Positions 40,567 to 50,175 of a stretch of 57,437 nt of DNA are shown one piece after another. The DNA lies in the NCBI GenBank assembly GCA_036511675.1, contig DATCBU010000062.1, forward strand, positions 1 to 57,437, in the 5' to 3' direction. The stretch comes from Chersky-840 sp036511675 (GTDB lineage Bacteria > Actinomycetota > Acidimicrobiia > Acidimicrobiales > UBA8190). The notes under the pieces are model-generated. The model saw only the letters and a program-made list of their open reading frames with translations, had not been told where the DNA came from and ran no database searches. Made by a program: the position numbers and the translations under genes. Each line of letters opens with the position of its first letter. The stretch's first letter is position 1.

Positions 40567-41696
40567 CCGGTACCACCGGCGGCGTTGGCGCGCAAGGCGT
40601 CGAGCGGGGGTACCGCGCTTCGACCCAGGGCCTCGGCCACGGCGTCGTTGGTGAGGCGTCCCGAAGCACACAGCACGCCCCGCGCCAGGGCCGGGTCGGA
40701 CTCCACCGCGGCGCGCACCCCCCGGTCGGCGACGGCCAGGGCGTAGGGGAAGGTGGCGTTGGTGAGCGCGTAGGTCGAGGTGTGCGGCACCGCGGCGGGG
40801 ATGTTCCCCACCCCGTAGTGCAGCACCCCGTGACGTTCCACCACGGGGTGATCGTGCGTGGTCTCGACCGTGGTCTCGATGCACCCGCCCTGGTCTACCG
40901 CCACGTCGACGATGACCGACCCCGACGGCATGCCCCGCACCATCTCCTCGGTGGCCACCACCGGGGCGCGGCCGCCGGGAACCAGGACCGCCCCGATCAC
41001 CAGGTCCGCCTCGCGCATCGAGCGTTCCACCACGGCGTGGCTCGAGGCCAGCGTCATGATGCGGCCGCGGTGGATCTGGTCCACCACGCGGAGGCGGTCG
41101 AGGTCGCGGTCGATGAGGATGACCTCGGCCTCCATGCCCTGGGCGATCCACGCCGCGTTCGTCCCCACCGTCCCCGCCCCGATCACCACCACGCGGCCCG
41201 GGCGCACCCCGGGGGCACCCCCGAGCAACACGCCGCGCCCCCCGTTGCCCCGTTCCAAGTAGTGGGCGCCGATCTGGGGGGCGAGACGACCCGCCACCTC
41301 GCTCATGGGCGCCAGCAGCGGCAACGCACCCGACGGAGCGCGCACCGTCTCGTACCCGATGGCCGTGGTCCCCGCCTCTAGGAGGGCGTCGGCGACGCTC
41401 GGGTAGGCGGCGAGGTGCAGGAAGGTGAACAGCACGAGGTCGTGGCGCAGCAGCCCGTACTCCTCGCGCTGGGGCTCTTTCACCTTGAGCACGAGATCGG
41501 CGCCCCAGGCCTCCGCGCCCGACACCAGCTCCGCCCCGGCGCCGGCGAAGTCCTCGTCGGCGATGGCCGACCCCGCTCCCGCGCCCGTCTCGACCAGGAC
41601 GCCATGGCCGTGGGTGGTGAGCTCACGGGCCCCGTCGGGGGTGAGGGCGACGCGATTCTCTCCGGGCTTGCGTTCGGTCGGGACCCCGACGATCAC
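40563..41696 (-). CDS. ald: Alanine dehydrogenase
   Basis: NAD-dependent interconversion of alanine and pyruvate plus ammonia. The 377 residues match the family: IVGVPTERKPGENRVALTPD at the start, LVLKVKEPQ with the substrate lysine, FTFLHLAAYP with the catalytic histidine, the Rossmann motif VVVIGAGTVGTNAAWIA, VDVAVDQGGCIETT and VGNIPAAVPHTSTYALTNAT. The start is GTG 41696 after AGGG; the longer frame to 41756 is unlikely. In mycobacteria ald is induced by hypoxia, which would fit a DosR-like regulator in the genome, but no shared operator was seen. Confidence 0.94.
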   Translation of the reverse strand: MIVGVPTERKPGENRVALTPDGARELTTHGHGVLVETGAGAGSAIADEDFAGAGAELVSGAEAWGADLVLKVKEPQREEYGLLRHDLVLFTFLHLAAYPSVADALLEAGTTAIGYETVRAPSGALPLLAPMSEVAGRLAPQIGAHYLERGNGGRGVLLGGAPGVRPGRVVVIGAGTVGTNAAWIAQGMEAEVILIDRDLDRLRVVDQIHRGRIMTLASSHAVVERSMREADLVIGAVLVPGGRAPVVATEEMVRGMPSGSVIVDVAVDQGGCIETTVETTHDHPVVERHGVLHYGVGNIPAAVPHTSTYALTNATFPYALAVADRGVRAAVESDPALARGVLCASGRLTNDAVAEALGRSAVPPLDALRANAAGGTG

Positions 41697-41830
41697 GAAT
41701 TCGACCCTACTGTCCACCACACGGTCGGGCACCGGAGGGCTGCCACCTGAGGGCACTCACCGACCGTCTCTTGACGAGCGAGGCCCCCGTCCCTATCTTT
41801 CGGGGGACAATCGTTCAGTATCCGGATCTT

Positions 41831-41850
41831 GTGTTCGAGATATCGAACAC
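41831..41850. promoter_or_regulatory. Perfect palindromic operator upstream of LLM cluster
   Basis: GTGTTCGA and TCGAACAC form eight-base arms around GATA, 24 bases upstream of the GTG of the first oxidoreductase gene. The length and symmetry fit a dimeric regulator of the IclR or similar class; an IclR gene lies in the same cluster at 44902. Confidence 0.65.
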
Positions 41851-41873
41851 GAACGAGTGACATGGAGGTGGGT

Positions 41874-43010
41874 GTGAAGCTCGACCTGCTGTATGAGATC
41901 GACGTGCCCAAGCCGTGGCCCGGGGAGCACCCGTGGGGCCAGCGCAAGGCCGAGCAGGAGGCGTACGCCGAGGCGCTCGAGCAGATCAAGCTGGCCGACA
42001 CCCTCGGCTTCCACACCGTGTGGCACGTCGAGCACCACTTCCGCGAGGGCCGGTCGCACTCGCCCGCCCCCGAGGTCATCATCGGCGCCCTGAGCCAGGC
42101 CACCAAGAACCTTCGCCTCGGGTTCGGGGTCGTGCTCATGCCGCACCAGTTCTGCCACCCCGTGCACGTGGCCGAGAAGGTCGCCACCGCCGACGTGCTG
42201 TCGGGCGGACGGGTCGAGTGGGGGACGGGCCGGTCCACCCCCATGGAGCAGACCGCCTTCCACGTGCCGGTGGAGGAGAGCAGGGCCGAGTGGCAAGAGG
42301 CCATCGAGGCCACCGTGCAGGCGTGGCGCGAGGAGTACTTCGAGTTCCACGGCAAGTACCTCGACTTCCCCCGGCGCATGGTCACCCCCAAGCCGGTCCA
42401 GATTCCCCACCCTCCGGCGTGGATGGCGGCGACCTCCGACGGATCGGCGGCCGTGGCCGGCAAGTTGGGGATGGGCCTCCTGTCGTTCTCGATCATGCAA
42501 CCCATCACCAAGATGGCCGAGCACATCCGCCAGTACCGCGAGGGTGCCAAGAACCCCACGCCCCTCACCGAGGTCACCACCAACAAAGTGGCCGCCTACA
42601 CGCTCGTCCACTGTGCGGACTCGATGGAGCAGGCCGAGGCCAACGGCATCTGGGACTCGGTGTGGTGGTGGTACAAGAACCTGGCCGAGTTCATCTTGGA
42701 GTGGGAGATGCCGCATCTCTCCGACGAGGAGAAAGAGAAGATGTTCCCCTTGCTCAAGCGCCAGATCGAGGGCAAGTTCGACCCCAAGTGGTTCTCCGAA
42801 GCGGACATGATCATCGTCGGTGACCCCGAGACCTGCATCGAGAAGATGGTGAAGTACGCCGAGCTCGGAGTGGACCAGCTCATCTGCTACGTGCAGTTCG
42901 GCTACCTGAGCCACGAGTCGATCATGCACACCATCGAGCTGCTCGGCACCAAGGTGATTCCCGAGCTCGAGAAGCGCAACATCCAGGCGTCGGTCACCGT
43001 CACCGGCTGA
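41874..43010 (+). CDS. LLM-class flavin-dependent oxidoreductase
   Basis: A 378-residue luciferase-like monooxygenase-fold enzyme, using FMN or F420. It starts with GTG 41874 (MKLDLLYEIDVPKPWPGEHP) because the GGAGGT just upstream is a strong ribosome site; ATG 41862 would place that site inside the gene. Conserved segments are VWHVEHHFREGRSHSPAPE, LRLGFGVVLMPHQFCHPVHV, GRVEWGTGRS and ADVLSGG. The substrate is unknown. It is the first gene of a co-directional cluster with a dehydrogenase, a hydrolase and an IclR regulator, probably a degradation or modification pathway for an uptake product. Confidence 0.88.
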   Translation: MKLDLLYEIDVPKPWPGEHPWGQRKAEQEAYAEALEQIKLADTLGFHTVWHVEHHFREGRSHSPAPEVIIGALSQATKNLRLGFGVVLMPHQFCHPVHVAEKVATADVLSGGRVEWGTGRSTPMEQTAFHVPVEESRAEWQEAIEATVQAWREEYFEFHGKYLDFPRRMVTPKPVQIPHPPAWMAATSDGSAAVAGKLGMGLLSFSIMQPITKMAEHIRQYREGAKNPTPLTEVTTNKVAAYTLVHCADSMEQAEANGIWDSVWWWYKNLAEFILEWEMPHLSDEEKEKMFPLLKRQIEGKFDPKWFSEADMIIVGDPETCIEKMVKYAELGVDQLICYVQFGYLSHESIMHTIELLGTKVIPELEKRNIQASVTVTG

Positions 43011-43037
43011 CCCCGTCTCACCGCAGACCGAGAACCC

Positions 43038-43856
43038 ATGACGCGTTCTGACGACACCGCGGTCCCCGACTACCTCGGGATGCTGCGCATGGACGGCCGC
43101 GGCGTGGTCGTCATCGGCGCCGGGCAGGGGATCGGTCGCCAGGCCAGCCACGCCTTGGCCCAGGCCGGAGCCAAGGTCCTGTGCGTCGATCTCGACCCCG
43201 ACCTCGGACACGACATCGCCTCGGAGGTGGGGGGGGTGGCGTGGGTCGGCAACGCCACGGTGCGCGCCGACTCCGAGCGCCTCTTCGCCGAGGCACCCGG
43301 GCTCCTGGCCGGGATCGGGGCCACGGGTCTCAGCGGCATCGTCGACATCGTGGGCATGGCCCAGTACCGCGGGCTGCTGGAGCTCGACGACGAGCTGTGG
43401 GACTGGCACCACGACATCGTGCTGCGCCACGCCTATCTGGCCGTGTCGGTGGGTGGCCGCGCCCTGCGCGACGCCGGCGGGGGGGTCATGGTGTTCGTGG
43501 CCTCGGCCTCGGGCCTCACCGCCGCCCCCCGTCATGCCGCCTACGGCGCGGCGAAAGCGGGGCTCATCGGCCTGGTGCGCTCGGCCGCCGTCGAGCTGGG
43601 CCCCATCGGCATCCGCGTGAACGCGGTGGCCCCGGGCATCGTGTGGACCCCGCGCGTCTCGGGGTACCTGGGGGACAAGGGCAAGGCCGTGAACGCGGCG
43701 AACTCGCCCCTCGACCGGGTGGCGCTGCCCCAGGACATCGCGGCCGCCATCGTGTTCCTCGCCTCGGACTTGTCGGCCTACGTGAACGGCCAGGTCCTGT
43801 CTGTCGACGGCGGGGTGGGGGTGAAGTTCCCCTACCCGGTGCCCGACCACCTGTGA
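43038..43856 (+). CDS. Short-chain dehydrogenase/reductase
   Basis: A 272-residue SDR with the cofactor motif VVIGAGQGIGRQASHALAQ, acidic D in CVDLDPD (NAD preference), catalytic tetrad elements VFVASASGLTA and YGAAKAG (Tyr-x-x-x-Lys), and the C-terminal RVNAVAPGIVWTPR. It probably oxidises or reduces an alcohol/ketone made by the adjacent oxidoreductase. It starts with ATG 43038, 27 bases after the first gene. Confidence 0.9.
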   Translation: MTRSDDTAVPDYLGMLRMDGRGVVVIGAGQGIGRQASHALAQAGAKVLCVDLDPDLGHDIASEVGGVAWVGNATVRADSERLFAEAPGLLAGIGATGLSGIVDIVGMAQYRGLLELDDELWDWHHDIVLRHAYLAVSVGGRALRDAGGGVMVFVASASGLTAAPRHAAYGAAKAGLIGLVRSAAVELGPIGIRVNAVAPGIVWTPRVSGYLGDKGKAVNAANSPLDRVALPQDIAAAIVFLASDLSAYVNGQVLSVDGGVGVKFPYPVPDHL

Positions 43857-43863
43857 CCGGCCC

Positions 43864-44898
43864 GTGACCGAACGGTCCCCGCAGGTCGAGCCGTTCCTGC
43901 GAGGGTGCGCGTGGCGGCCCGCACCCGGCGTGCCCTACCCCCGGTTCGATCCCCGCGACGCCACCCGGATCCCCGCCGACACATGGCAGTGCGCGCAGAT
44001 CCCGGCCGGTGTCCGGCTCGAGTTGGTGGGTGACGCCACCGCCATCACCCTCGATTACACCACGGCCACCGACGACCTCGGCTACCGCGGCGCCGGCGCG
44101 GGCACGACGTTCGCGCTGTGGCAGGGAGACCAGCAGCACGACGAGCAACCGGCCGTGCTTGGTGCCGGCACGGTCACCCTGTCGTTGTCCGGCTCCGCTA
44201 CCGAGCCCGCCGTGGTGTATCTCCCCGAGGGCATGCGGCCCGAGGTCCTGGCGTTGCGCCCGGTAGGAGGGTCCGTCGAGCCCGCCCCGGCCGGCCCGCG
44301 CTGGATCGCCTACGGGGACTCGCTCCTCGAGGGCTGGGTGGCGAGCGCCCCCGCGCTGGCCTGGGGGGTGATCGCGGCGCGGCGCCACGGTCTCGATCTC
44401 GTGAACCTGGGCTATGCGGGCTCGGCGCGCGGCGAGATCCCGTGCGCCGAGGCCGTGGCCGGACTGGCGGCGGACGTGATCTCGATCTCGCACGGGACCA
44501 ATTGCTGGACGCGCACACCCCACAGCGCCGGGATGATGCTCGAGACCACCCGGGCCTTCCTCGACATCGTGCGCCAGGGCCACCCCGACACGCCCGTGGT
44601 GGTGGCGAGCCCGGTGCTGCGCCCCGACGCCGAGGGCACCCCCAACCGACTGGGGGCGACCCTGGCGGACCTGCGCGGCGCCATGGAGGATGCCGTGCGG
44701 GCGCGCATCGACGCCGGCGACGGGGCCATCGTGCTCATCCCCGGTGCGGAGGTGATCACCGCCGCCCAGCTGGCCGACGCCGTCCATCCCGGCGACGAGG
44801 GCCAAGCCCGACTGGCCGAGGTCTTCGGCGCGGCGGTGGCCGACGCGGTGCGCGAGGGGCGCGCCGTGGCAAATGGTCGGCGCGGACCGGTGGGCTGA
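43864..44898 (+). CDS. SGNH/GDSL-family hydrolase
   Basis: A 344-residue protein with an N-terminal beta-rich domain (residues ~1-140) and a C-terminal SGNH esterase domain: WIAYGDSLLEGW (serine nucleophile), LGYAGSARGE, SISHGTNCW and the Asp-x-x-His pair in DAVHPGDEG. The layout resembles two-domain acetyl-esterases (CE2-like or DUF4886-type). There is no signal peptide, so it likely acts in the cytosol on a CoA or sugar ester. It starts with GTG 43864, seven bases after the SDR stop. Confidence 0.85.
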   Translation: MTERSPQVEPFLRGCAWRPAPGVPYPRFDPRDATRIPADTWQCAQIPAGVRLELVGDATAITLDYTTATDDLGYRGAGAGTTFALWQGDQQHDEQPAVLGAGTVTLSLSGSATEPAVVYLPEGMRPEVLALRPVGGSVEPAPAGPRWIAYGDSLLEGWVASAPALAWGVIAARRHGLDLVNLGYAGSARGEIPCAEAVAGLAADVISISHGTNCWTRTPHSAGMMLETTRAFLDIVRQGHPDTPVVVASPVLRPDAEGTPNRLGATLADLRGAMEDAVRARIDAGDGAIVLIPGAEVITAAQLADAVHPGDEGQARLAEVFGAAVADAVREGRAVANGRRGPVG

Positions 44899-44901
44899 GC
44901 C

Positions 44902-45777
44902 GTGGCCGGGTCTCCGTCGGTGGAGCGGGTGGTGACGGTGATCGACTTCTTAGTGTCGCGCCCGGGAGAGTCCTTCGGACTGTCCGAGCTGGCCCGCACG
45001 CTCGGGATGTCCAAGGCCACGGCGCACGGGGTGTGCACCACCTTGACCGGTGCGGGCTGGTTGTTGCGCCATCCCGTGGACAAGTCCTACACGCTCGGTC
45101 CCGCCCTCATCGCCGCCGGGCACGCCGCCGGGGCGCGCCAGCTCGACCTCGTCGACCACGCCCGGCCCGAGATGGAGGAGCTCGCCGCCCACCTGGCCGT
45201 GCAGGTGGTGGCATCGAGCACCGTGGGCGACGAGATGGTGCTCCTCGCCACCGCCGGTCGCCCCGGGCCCATGTGGCTCACCTTCACCGTGGGACAACGC
45301 GTCCCGTTGGCCCCGCCCCTGGGGACGGTCTTTCTGGCCTGGGCCGGGCCCGGGCCCGTGGAGCAGTGGCTGGACCGGCTCGGCCCCGGGGCCACGGTCG
45401 AGGACAAGGAACGGCTGCGCTCGGCGCTGGCCGTCATCCGCCAGCGCGGCTACGCGCTCAACCTCGAAGCCGTCGCCAACCTCAAGCTGAGCCGTGCCCT
45501 GTCGGGCCGCGACAGCCGTCGCCGGGCCCTGGCGGTGGCGGTGGAGGACTTCGCCCACGAGGAGTACCTCCTCCAGGAGCTCGAGGCGGGGGCCACCTAC
45601 CGCCTCAGCCAGATCTCGGGCCCGGTGTTCGGCTCCGACGGGTCGGTGGCGTTGGCCCTGACCGTCGTGGGGTTGCCCGAGAAGCTGACGGGGGAGGAGA
45701 TCCCCCGCTTCGCCGACGCCTTGTTGGGCGCGGCCCGACGGGTGACGGCGTCGATCCACGGGAGGATCCCCACATGA
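44902..45777 (+). CDS. IclR-family transcriptional regulator
   Basis: A 291-residue regulator. The N-terminal winged helix is SVERVVTVIDFLVSRPGESF, then GLSELARTLGMSKATAHGVCTTL, and the C-terminal effector-binding IclR domain starts near residue 80 with DLVDHARPEMEELAAHL and contains VGQRVPLAPPLGTVFLAW. It starts with GTG three bases after the SGNH stop and overlaps the next ATG by four bases. It probably controls the cluster from the GTGTTCGA palindrome. Confidence 0.9.
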   Translation: MAGSPSVERVVTVIDFLVSRPGESFGLSELARTLGMSKATAHGVCTTLTGAGWLLRHPVDKSYTLGPALIAAGHAAGARQLDLVDHARPEMEELAAHLAVQVVASSTVGDEMVLLATAGRPGPMWLTFTVGQRVPLAPPLGTVFLAWAGPGPVEQWLDRLGPGATVEDKERLRSALAVIRQRGYALNLEAVANLKLSRALSGRDSRRRALAVAVEDFAHEEYLLQELEAGATYRLSQISGPVFGSDGSVALALTVVGLPEKLTGEEIPRFADALLGAARRVTASIHGRIPT

Positions 45778-46580
45778 ACCCCGATGCGCTCCGGGCTTTC
45801 GACCTCACCGGGCGCGTGGCCGTCGTGACCGGCGCCGCCTCGGGGATCGGACGGGCATCGGCGGCGCTGCTGGCCGGGGCGGGGGCGGCCGTCCTGTGCG
45901 CCGATCTCGACGGGGCCGGCGCCGAGGCCATCGCCGCGCAGCTCGAAGCCTCGGGATCCCGGGCATTGGCCCGTCGGGTCGACGTCACCGTGCCCGGCGA
46001 GGTCGACGACCTGGTGGCACAGGCGGTGGCCGAGCTCGGGCGTCTCGACGTGATGGCCAATATCGCCGGCATCATCCTCCAGGCACCGGTGGTGGACTTC
46101 GACGACGCCGCCTTCGACCGCATCATGGCCGTGAACCTCATGGGCGTGTTCCGTGGCTGTCGTGCCGCGGCGCGGGCCATGAGCGCACAGGGATCGGGGT
46201 CGATCGTGAACATGGCGTCGGCCGCCATCGACACGCCCTCGCCCGGGCTGGCCGGCTACGGGATGGCCAAAGCGGCGGTGGTGCAGCTCACCCGGGTGCT
46301 CGCCACCGAGATGGGCCCTCTCGGGGTGCGGGTCAACGCCGTGGCGCCCGGGTTCGTCGAGACCGCTATGACCAGCCGGCGCTTCACCTCGGGTGACGGC
46401 ACCGTCGACGAGACCCATCGCCGGGCCGTGCTCGACGCCGTGGCCCGCTCCACCCCGTTGCGCACCGTGGGCCGGCCCGACGACATCGCCCACGCCGTGC
46501 TGTACCTGGCGTCGGACGCGTCGCGTTTCGTCACCGGGCAGATCGTGCGCCCCAACGGGGGAGTGGCGATGCCGTGGTGA
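45774..46580 (+). CDS. Short-chain dehydrogenase/reductase (second copy)
   Basis: A 268-residue SDR: VAVVTGAASGIGRASAALLA, cofactor-selecting D in CADLDGAG, DVMANIAGII (NxAG motif variant), SIVNMASAA, the active-site YGMAKAA and RVNAVAPGFVETAM. It is only distantly similar to the first SDR of the cluster, so this is not a recent duplicate. It starts with ATG in an ATGA overlap with iclR, with GGAGG upstream. Confidence 0.92.
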   Translation: MNPDALRAFDLTGRVAVVTGAASGIGRASAALLAGAGAAVLCADLDGAGAEAIAAQLEASGSRALARRVDVTVPGEVDDLVAQAVAELGRLDVMANIAGIILQAPVVDFDDAAFDRIMAVNLMGVFRGCRAAARAMSAQGSGSIVNMASAAIDTPSPGLAGYGMAKAAVVQLTRVLATEMGPLGVRVNAVAPGFVETAMTSRRFTSGDGTVDETHRRAVLDAVARSTPLRTVGRPDDIAHAVLYLASDASRFVTGQIVRPNGGVAMPW

Positions 46581-46605
46581 GTGGTCCCGAGCGAGAGGAG
46601 TGGTC

Positions 46606-46926
46606 ATGCAGGTCGTAGTCGACGTGGAGGCCGAGCCCGCCACGGTGGTGGTCGAGGATCCCGCCGATTGCGGGCGGTTCCACGTGGCGGTCCGGGGTGG
46701 CGGTGACAGCGGCGCGCTCGACGGCGCCCTGCGGAGCAACGCCGTGGGTGTCCTCGACGCCGACGGCGAGGCCCTGGTGGACGTGGGCGCCGTGCGGCGC
46801 TTGGCGGCGGGCTCGGTGGGCGAGACGTGGGAGGCCGACTTCGGGGCCATGCTCGACTACGCCCGGTCCAAGGGCTGGTTGAGCGAGGACGGCACATCGA
46901 TCCGGGCGCACGTGGAGTGGGGGTAG
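46606..46926 (+). CDS. Small hypothetical protein of the LLM/SDR cluster
   Basis: A 106-residue acidic protein, MQVVVDVEAEPATVVVEDPA..., with no membrane segment. Two segments look conserved-type: GVLDADGEALVDVGAVRRLA and the C-terminal DFGAMLDYARSKGWLSEDGT. ATG 46606 follows GAGAGGAG at good spacing, 25 bases after the SDR stop, so it belongs to the same unit. I do not recognise the family; a binding or regulatory partner of the dehydrogenase is possible. Confidence 0.7.
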   Translation: MQVVVDVEAEPATVVVEDPADCGRFHVAVRGGGDSGALDGALRSNAVGVLDADGEALVDVGAVRRLAAGSVGETWEADFGAMLDYARSKGWLSEDGTSIRAHVEWG

Positions 46927-46948
46927 TTTCGCTGGTGGAGGTGATCCC

Positions 46949-48322
<1,374 letters not shown>

Positions 48323-48337
<15 letters not shown>

Positions 48338-48381
48338 GGGCGGTCGTATAGTGCACGGCCAGTGTTCGTCTGAGACTGGCC
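48323..48381 (+). promoter_or_regulatory. Promoter and stem-loop upstream of cyclic-nucleotide-binding gene
   Basis: ATGACC (48323-48328) and TATAGT (48347-48352) are spaced by 18 bases as -35/-10 elements. GGCCAGT (48357-48363) and ACTGGCC (48375-48381) form an inverted repeat just downstream, where an operator or leader hairpin would sit. The TATAGT is a good match; the -35 is weak. Confidence 0.5.
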
Positions 48382-48407
48382 ATGACCGGCAACACCGGAG
48401 GACCGCC

Positions 48408-48785
48408 GTGAGCGCCGAAGGACTCTTCATCAACGCCCCGCACCACCGCACAGTGGGTGCGGGCGAGACCATCTATGCCCAGGGGGATGTCGGAACCCAC
48501 ATGTACGGCGTGGTGTCCGGCGCCGTCGAGCTTCGCAAGGGCTCCACCGTCGTCGCCTCTCTCGGGCCCAACGACGTCTTCGGCGAACGTGCGCTGATCG
48601 ATCATCTTCCTCGCAACCTGCACGCGGTCGCCGCGGTCGAGACGACGTTGGCCGAGATCGATCAACGCCTGTTCCTGTTCCTGGTCCACGAGACCCCGAT
48701 GTTTGCGCTCGGCATCATGGGGGCTCTTGCCTCCAGGCTCCGTGACTACGACGAGCTGTTCGGCGCGCCGCATCCCGTGGCCTAA
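48408..48785 (+). CDS. Stand-alone cyclic nucleotide-binding domain protein
   Basis: A 125-residue protein starting at GTG 48408 (MSAEGLFINAPHHRTVGAGE) after GGAGG. The cNMP-binding domain is complete: GETIYAQGDVGTHMYGVVSG, VELRKGSTVVASLGPNDVFG with the phosphate-binding FGERALIDHLPRN. It has no helix-turn-helix, so it is a sensor module rather than a Crp regulator; it could act by protein contacts. Its stop TAA overlaps the next ATG. Confidence 0.88.
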   Translation: MSAEGLFINAPHHRTVGAGETIYAQGDVGTHMYGVVSGAVELRKGSTVVASLGPNDVFGERALIDHLPRNLHAVAAVETTLAEIDQRLFLFLVHETPMFALGIMGALASRLRDYDELFGAPHPVA

Positions 48786-49078
48786 TGCCCGATCGCCTCG
48801 ACCACGATGCCGTTGACGCCGCGCTCGGTACCGGCATCGCCTGGGAACGCCGGGACGACGAGCTGGTGAAGACCCGTCGGGGCAAGGACTTCGCCGACTC
48901 GTTGGCGTACGTGAATGCGGTCGGGGCTCTGGCCGAGGAGATGGATCACCATCCCGACATCGACATCCGCTGGAACACCGTCACCTTGCGCCTGACCACG
49001 CATTCCGAGGGCGGCCTCACCTCCTTGGACCTCGAACTCGCCCGGCGCATCGACGCCCTGTCCCCACCGGGTGGCTAG
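48785..49078 (+). CDS. 4a-hydroxytetrahydrobiopterin dehydratase (PCD/DCoH-like)
   Basis: A 97-residue pterin-4a-carbinolamine dehydratase. It has the hallmark EMDHHPDIDIRWNTVTLRL with the catalytic histidines and TTHSEGGLTSLDLELARRI. It recycles the pterin cofactor of aromatic amino acid hydroxylases; no hydroxylase lies near, and some bacterial members act on molybdopterin or other pterins. ATG 48785 overlaps the upstream stop (TAATG). Confidence 0.93.
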   Translation: MPDRLDHDAVDAALGTGIAWERRDDELVKTRRGKDFADSLAYVNAVGALAEEMDHHPDIDIRWNTVTLRLTTHSEGGLTSLDLELARRIDALSPPGG

Positions 49079-50117
49079 GGCACGGCCTCGGCTGCGGCCA
49101 TTCGACTACGTGGCGACCAGGCTCCTCGAGGGTCGGCCGCACGTCATCGTGGATGGTGCCCCGCGTCCGGGCACCGTGGGCACCTTGTCCCATTGGCCCG
49201 GTACGCCCACCCCGGTGGCGTTGTGGCACGACCTCTCCGCCGGGATCGTGCTGCGAGCGCGGGCACGCCCGGATCTCCTCCCCGACAGGGCGTCGGTGGC
49301 GTCGATCGACCACTTCGACGCCGACGGTGTGATCGCCCTGGCACTGCTGTGCGTCGAGGGGCTGGCCGAAGATCATGGGGCACTGCTCGTCGAGGCGGCC
49401 CGGGTGGGGGACTTCGACGTGGTCAGCGATCGCCGGGCTGCGGTGGTGGCATTCGCCATCGCCGCGCTCGGCGACGTCGAACGCGCCGCGGCGGTGCTCG
49501 ATGTGGCTTTGCCCGGTGGCGACGGGCTGGACCGCACGGCGTGGGCGGCCACCGAAGCGTTGCGCATCCTGCCCGCCCTCGTCGCCGAGCCCGAACGGTA
49601 CCGGGGCCTGTGGGCCGACGAGGCCGATGCCCTCGATGCGTCGGCGGGGGCCGTCGCCGAGGGATGGGCGACCATCGAGGAGCGCCCCCAGCACGATCTG
49701 GCCATCGTCCGCGTCGACGTCAGCCATCCCGACGCGGCCCGGGCGGCGTGGGGGGCGGCGCCGTTGCACCCCGGGGCCGTGCACTCGGCCACCGACCGCC
49801 TGCGGGTGGCGACCATCGCCGGGGGCGGCGTCGAGGTCCGCTACCGCTACGAGTCGTGGGTCCGGCTCGAAAGCCGCCGCCCCCGGCGGCGCGTGGACCT
49901 GTCCGCCGTCGCCGCCGAGCTCACCGGAGCCGAGGCCGGTGCGGCGCGCTGGGTGTTCGACGGGGCCGGGGCTATCACCGGGGCGCTGTGCCTCGCCGAC
50001 GGCGCGCCGAGCACCCTCGACCCCGAGGACGTGGTGGACACGGTCTGTGCCCGGCTCGAGATCCTCGACGCCGGGACGGCGGCCTGGGATCCCTACGCAA
50101 CGCCGGTCCGGGGCTGA
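49071..50117 (+). CDS. Uncharacterised protein, DUF6687-like
   Basis: A 348-residue protein resembling the actinobacterial DUF6687 family as I recall it: RPFDYVATRLLEGRPHVIVD, TLSHWPGTPTPVALWHDLSA and VASIDHFDADGVIALALLCV. The DHFDADG segment looks like the metal motif of DHH phosphoesterases, but the rest of that family's motifs are not evident. The C-terminal third is arginine-rich. It starts with GTG 49071, overlapping the dehydratase stop by eight bases. Function unknown; family name moderately sure. Confidence 0.65.
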   Translation: MARARPRLRPFDYVATRLLEGRPHVIVDGAPRPGTVGTLSHWPGTPTPVALWHDLSAGIVLRARARPDLLPDRASVASIDHFDADGVIALALLCVEGLAEDHGALLVEAARVGDFDVVSDRRAAVVAFAIAALGDVERAAAVLDVALPGGDGLDRTAWAATEALRILPALVAEPERYRGLWADEADALDASAGAVAEGWATIEERPQHDLAIVRVDVSHPDAARAAWGAAPLHPGAVHSATDRLRVATIAGGGVEVRYRYESWVRLESRRPRRRVDLSAVAAELTGAEAGAARWVFDGAGAITGALCLADGAPSTLDPEDVVDTVCARLEILDAGTAAWDPYATPVRG

Positions 50118-50137
50118 TCCCCCGGCGGAGACCAGGT

Positions 50138-50166
50138 ATGTCGCCGTGTCGTGGGTACGGCGGCAT
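50138..50166. terminator. Hairpin between convergent genes
   Basis: A ten-base inverted repeat with one G-T pair (ATGTCGCCGT at 50138-50147, ACGGCGGCAT at 50157-50166) with a nine-base loop, centred in the 58-base gap between the DUF6687-like gene and the psp operon. Probably a bidirectional terminator. Confidence 0.5.
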
Positions 50167-50175
50167 GAGGCCCGG

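Noticed and set aside
41793..43850. Long antisense frame (685 codons) opposite the LLM and SDR genes
   Set aside because: Spans two well-supported genes with active-site motifs; the composition is that of a shadow frame.
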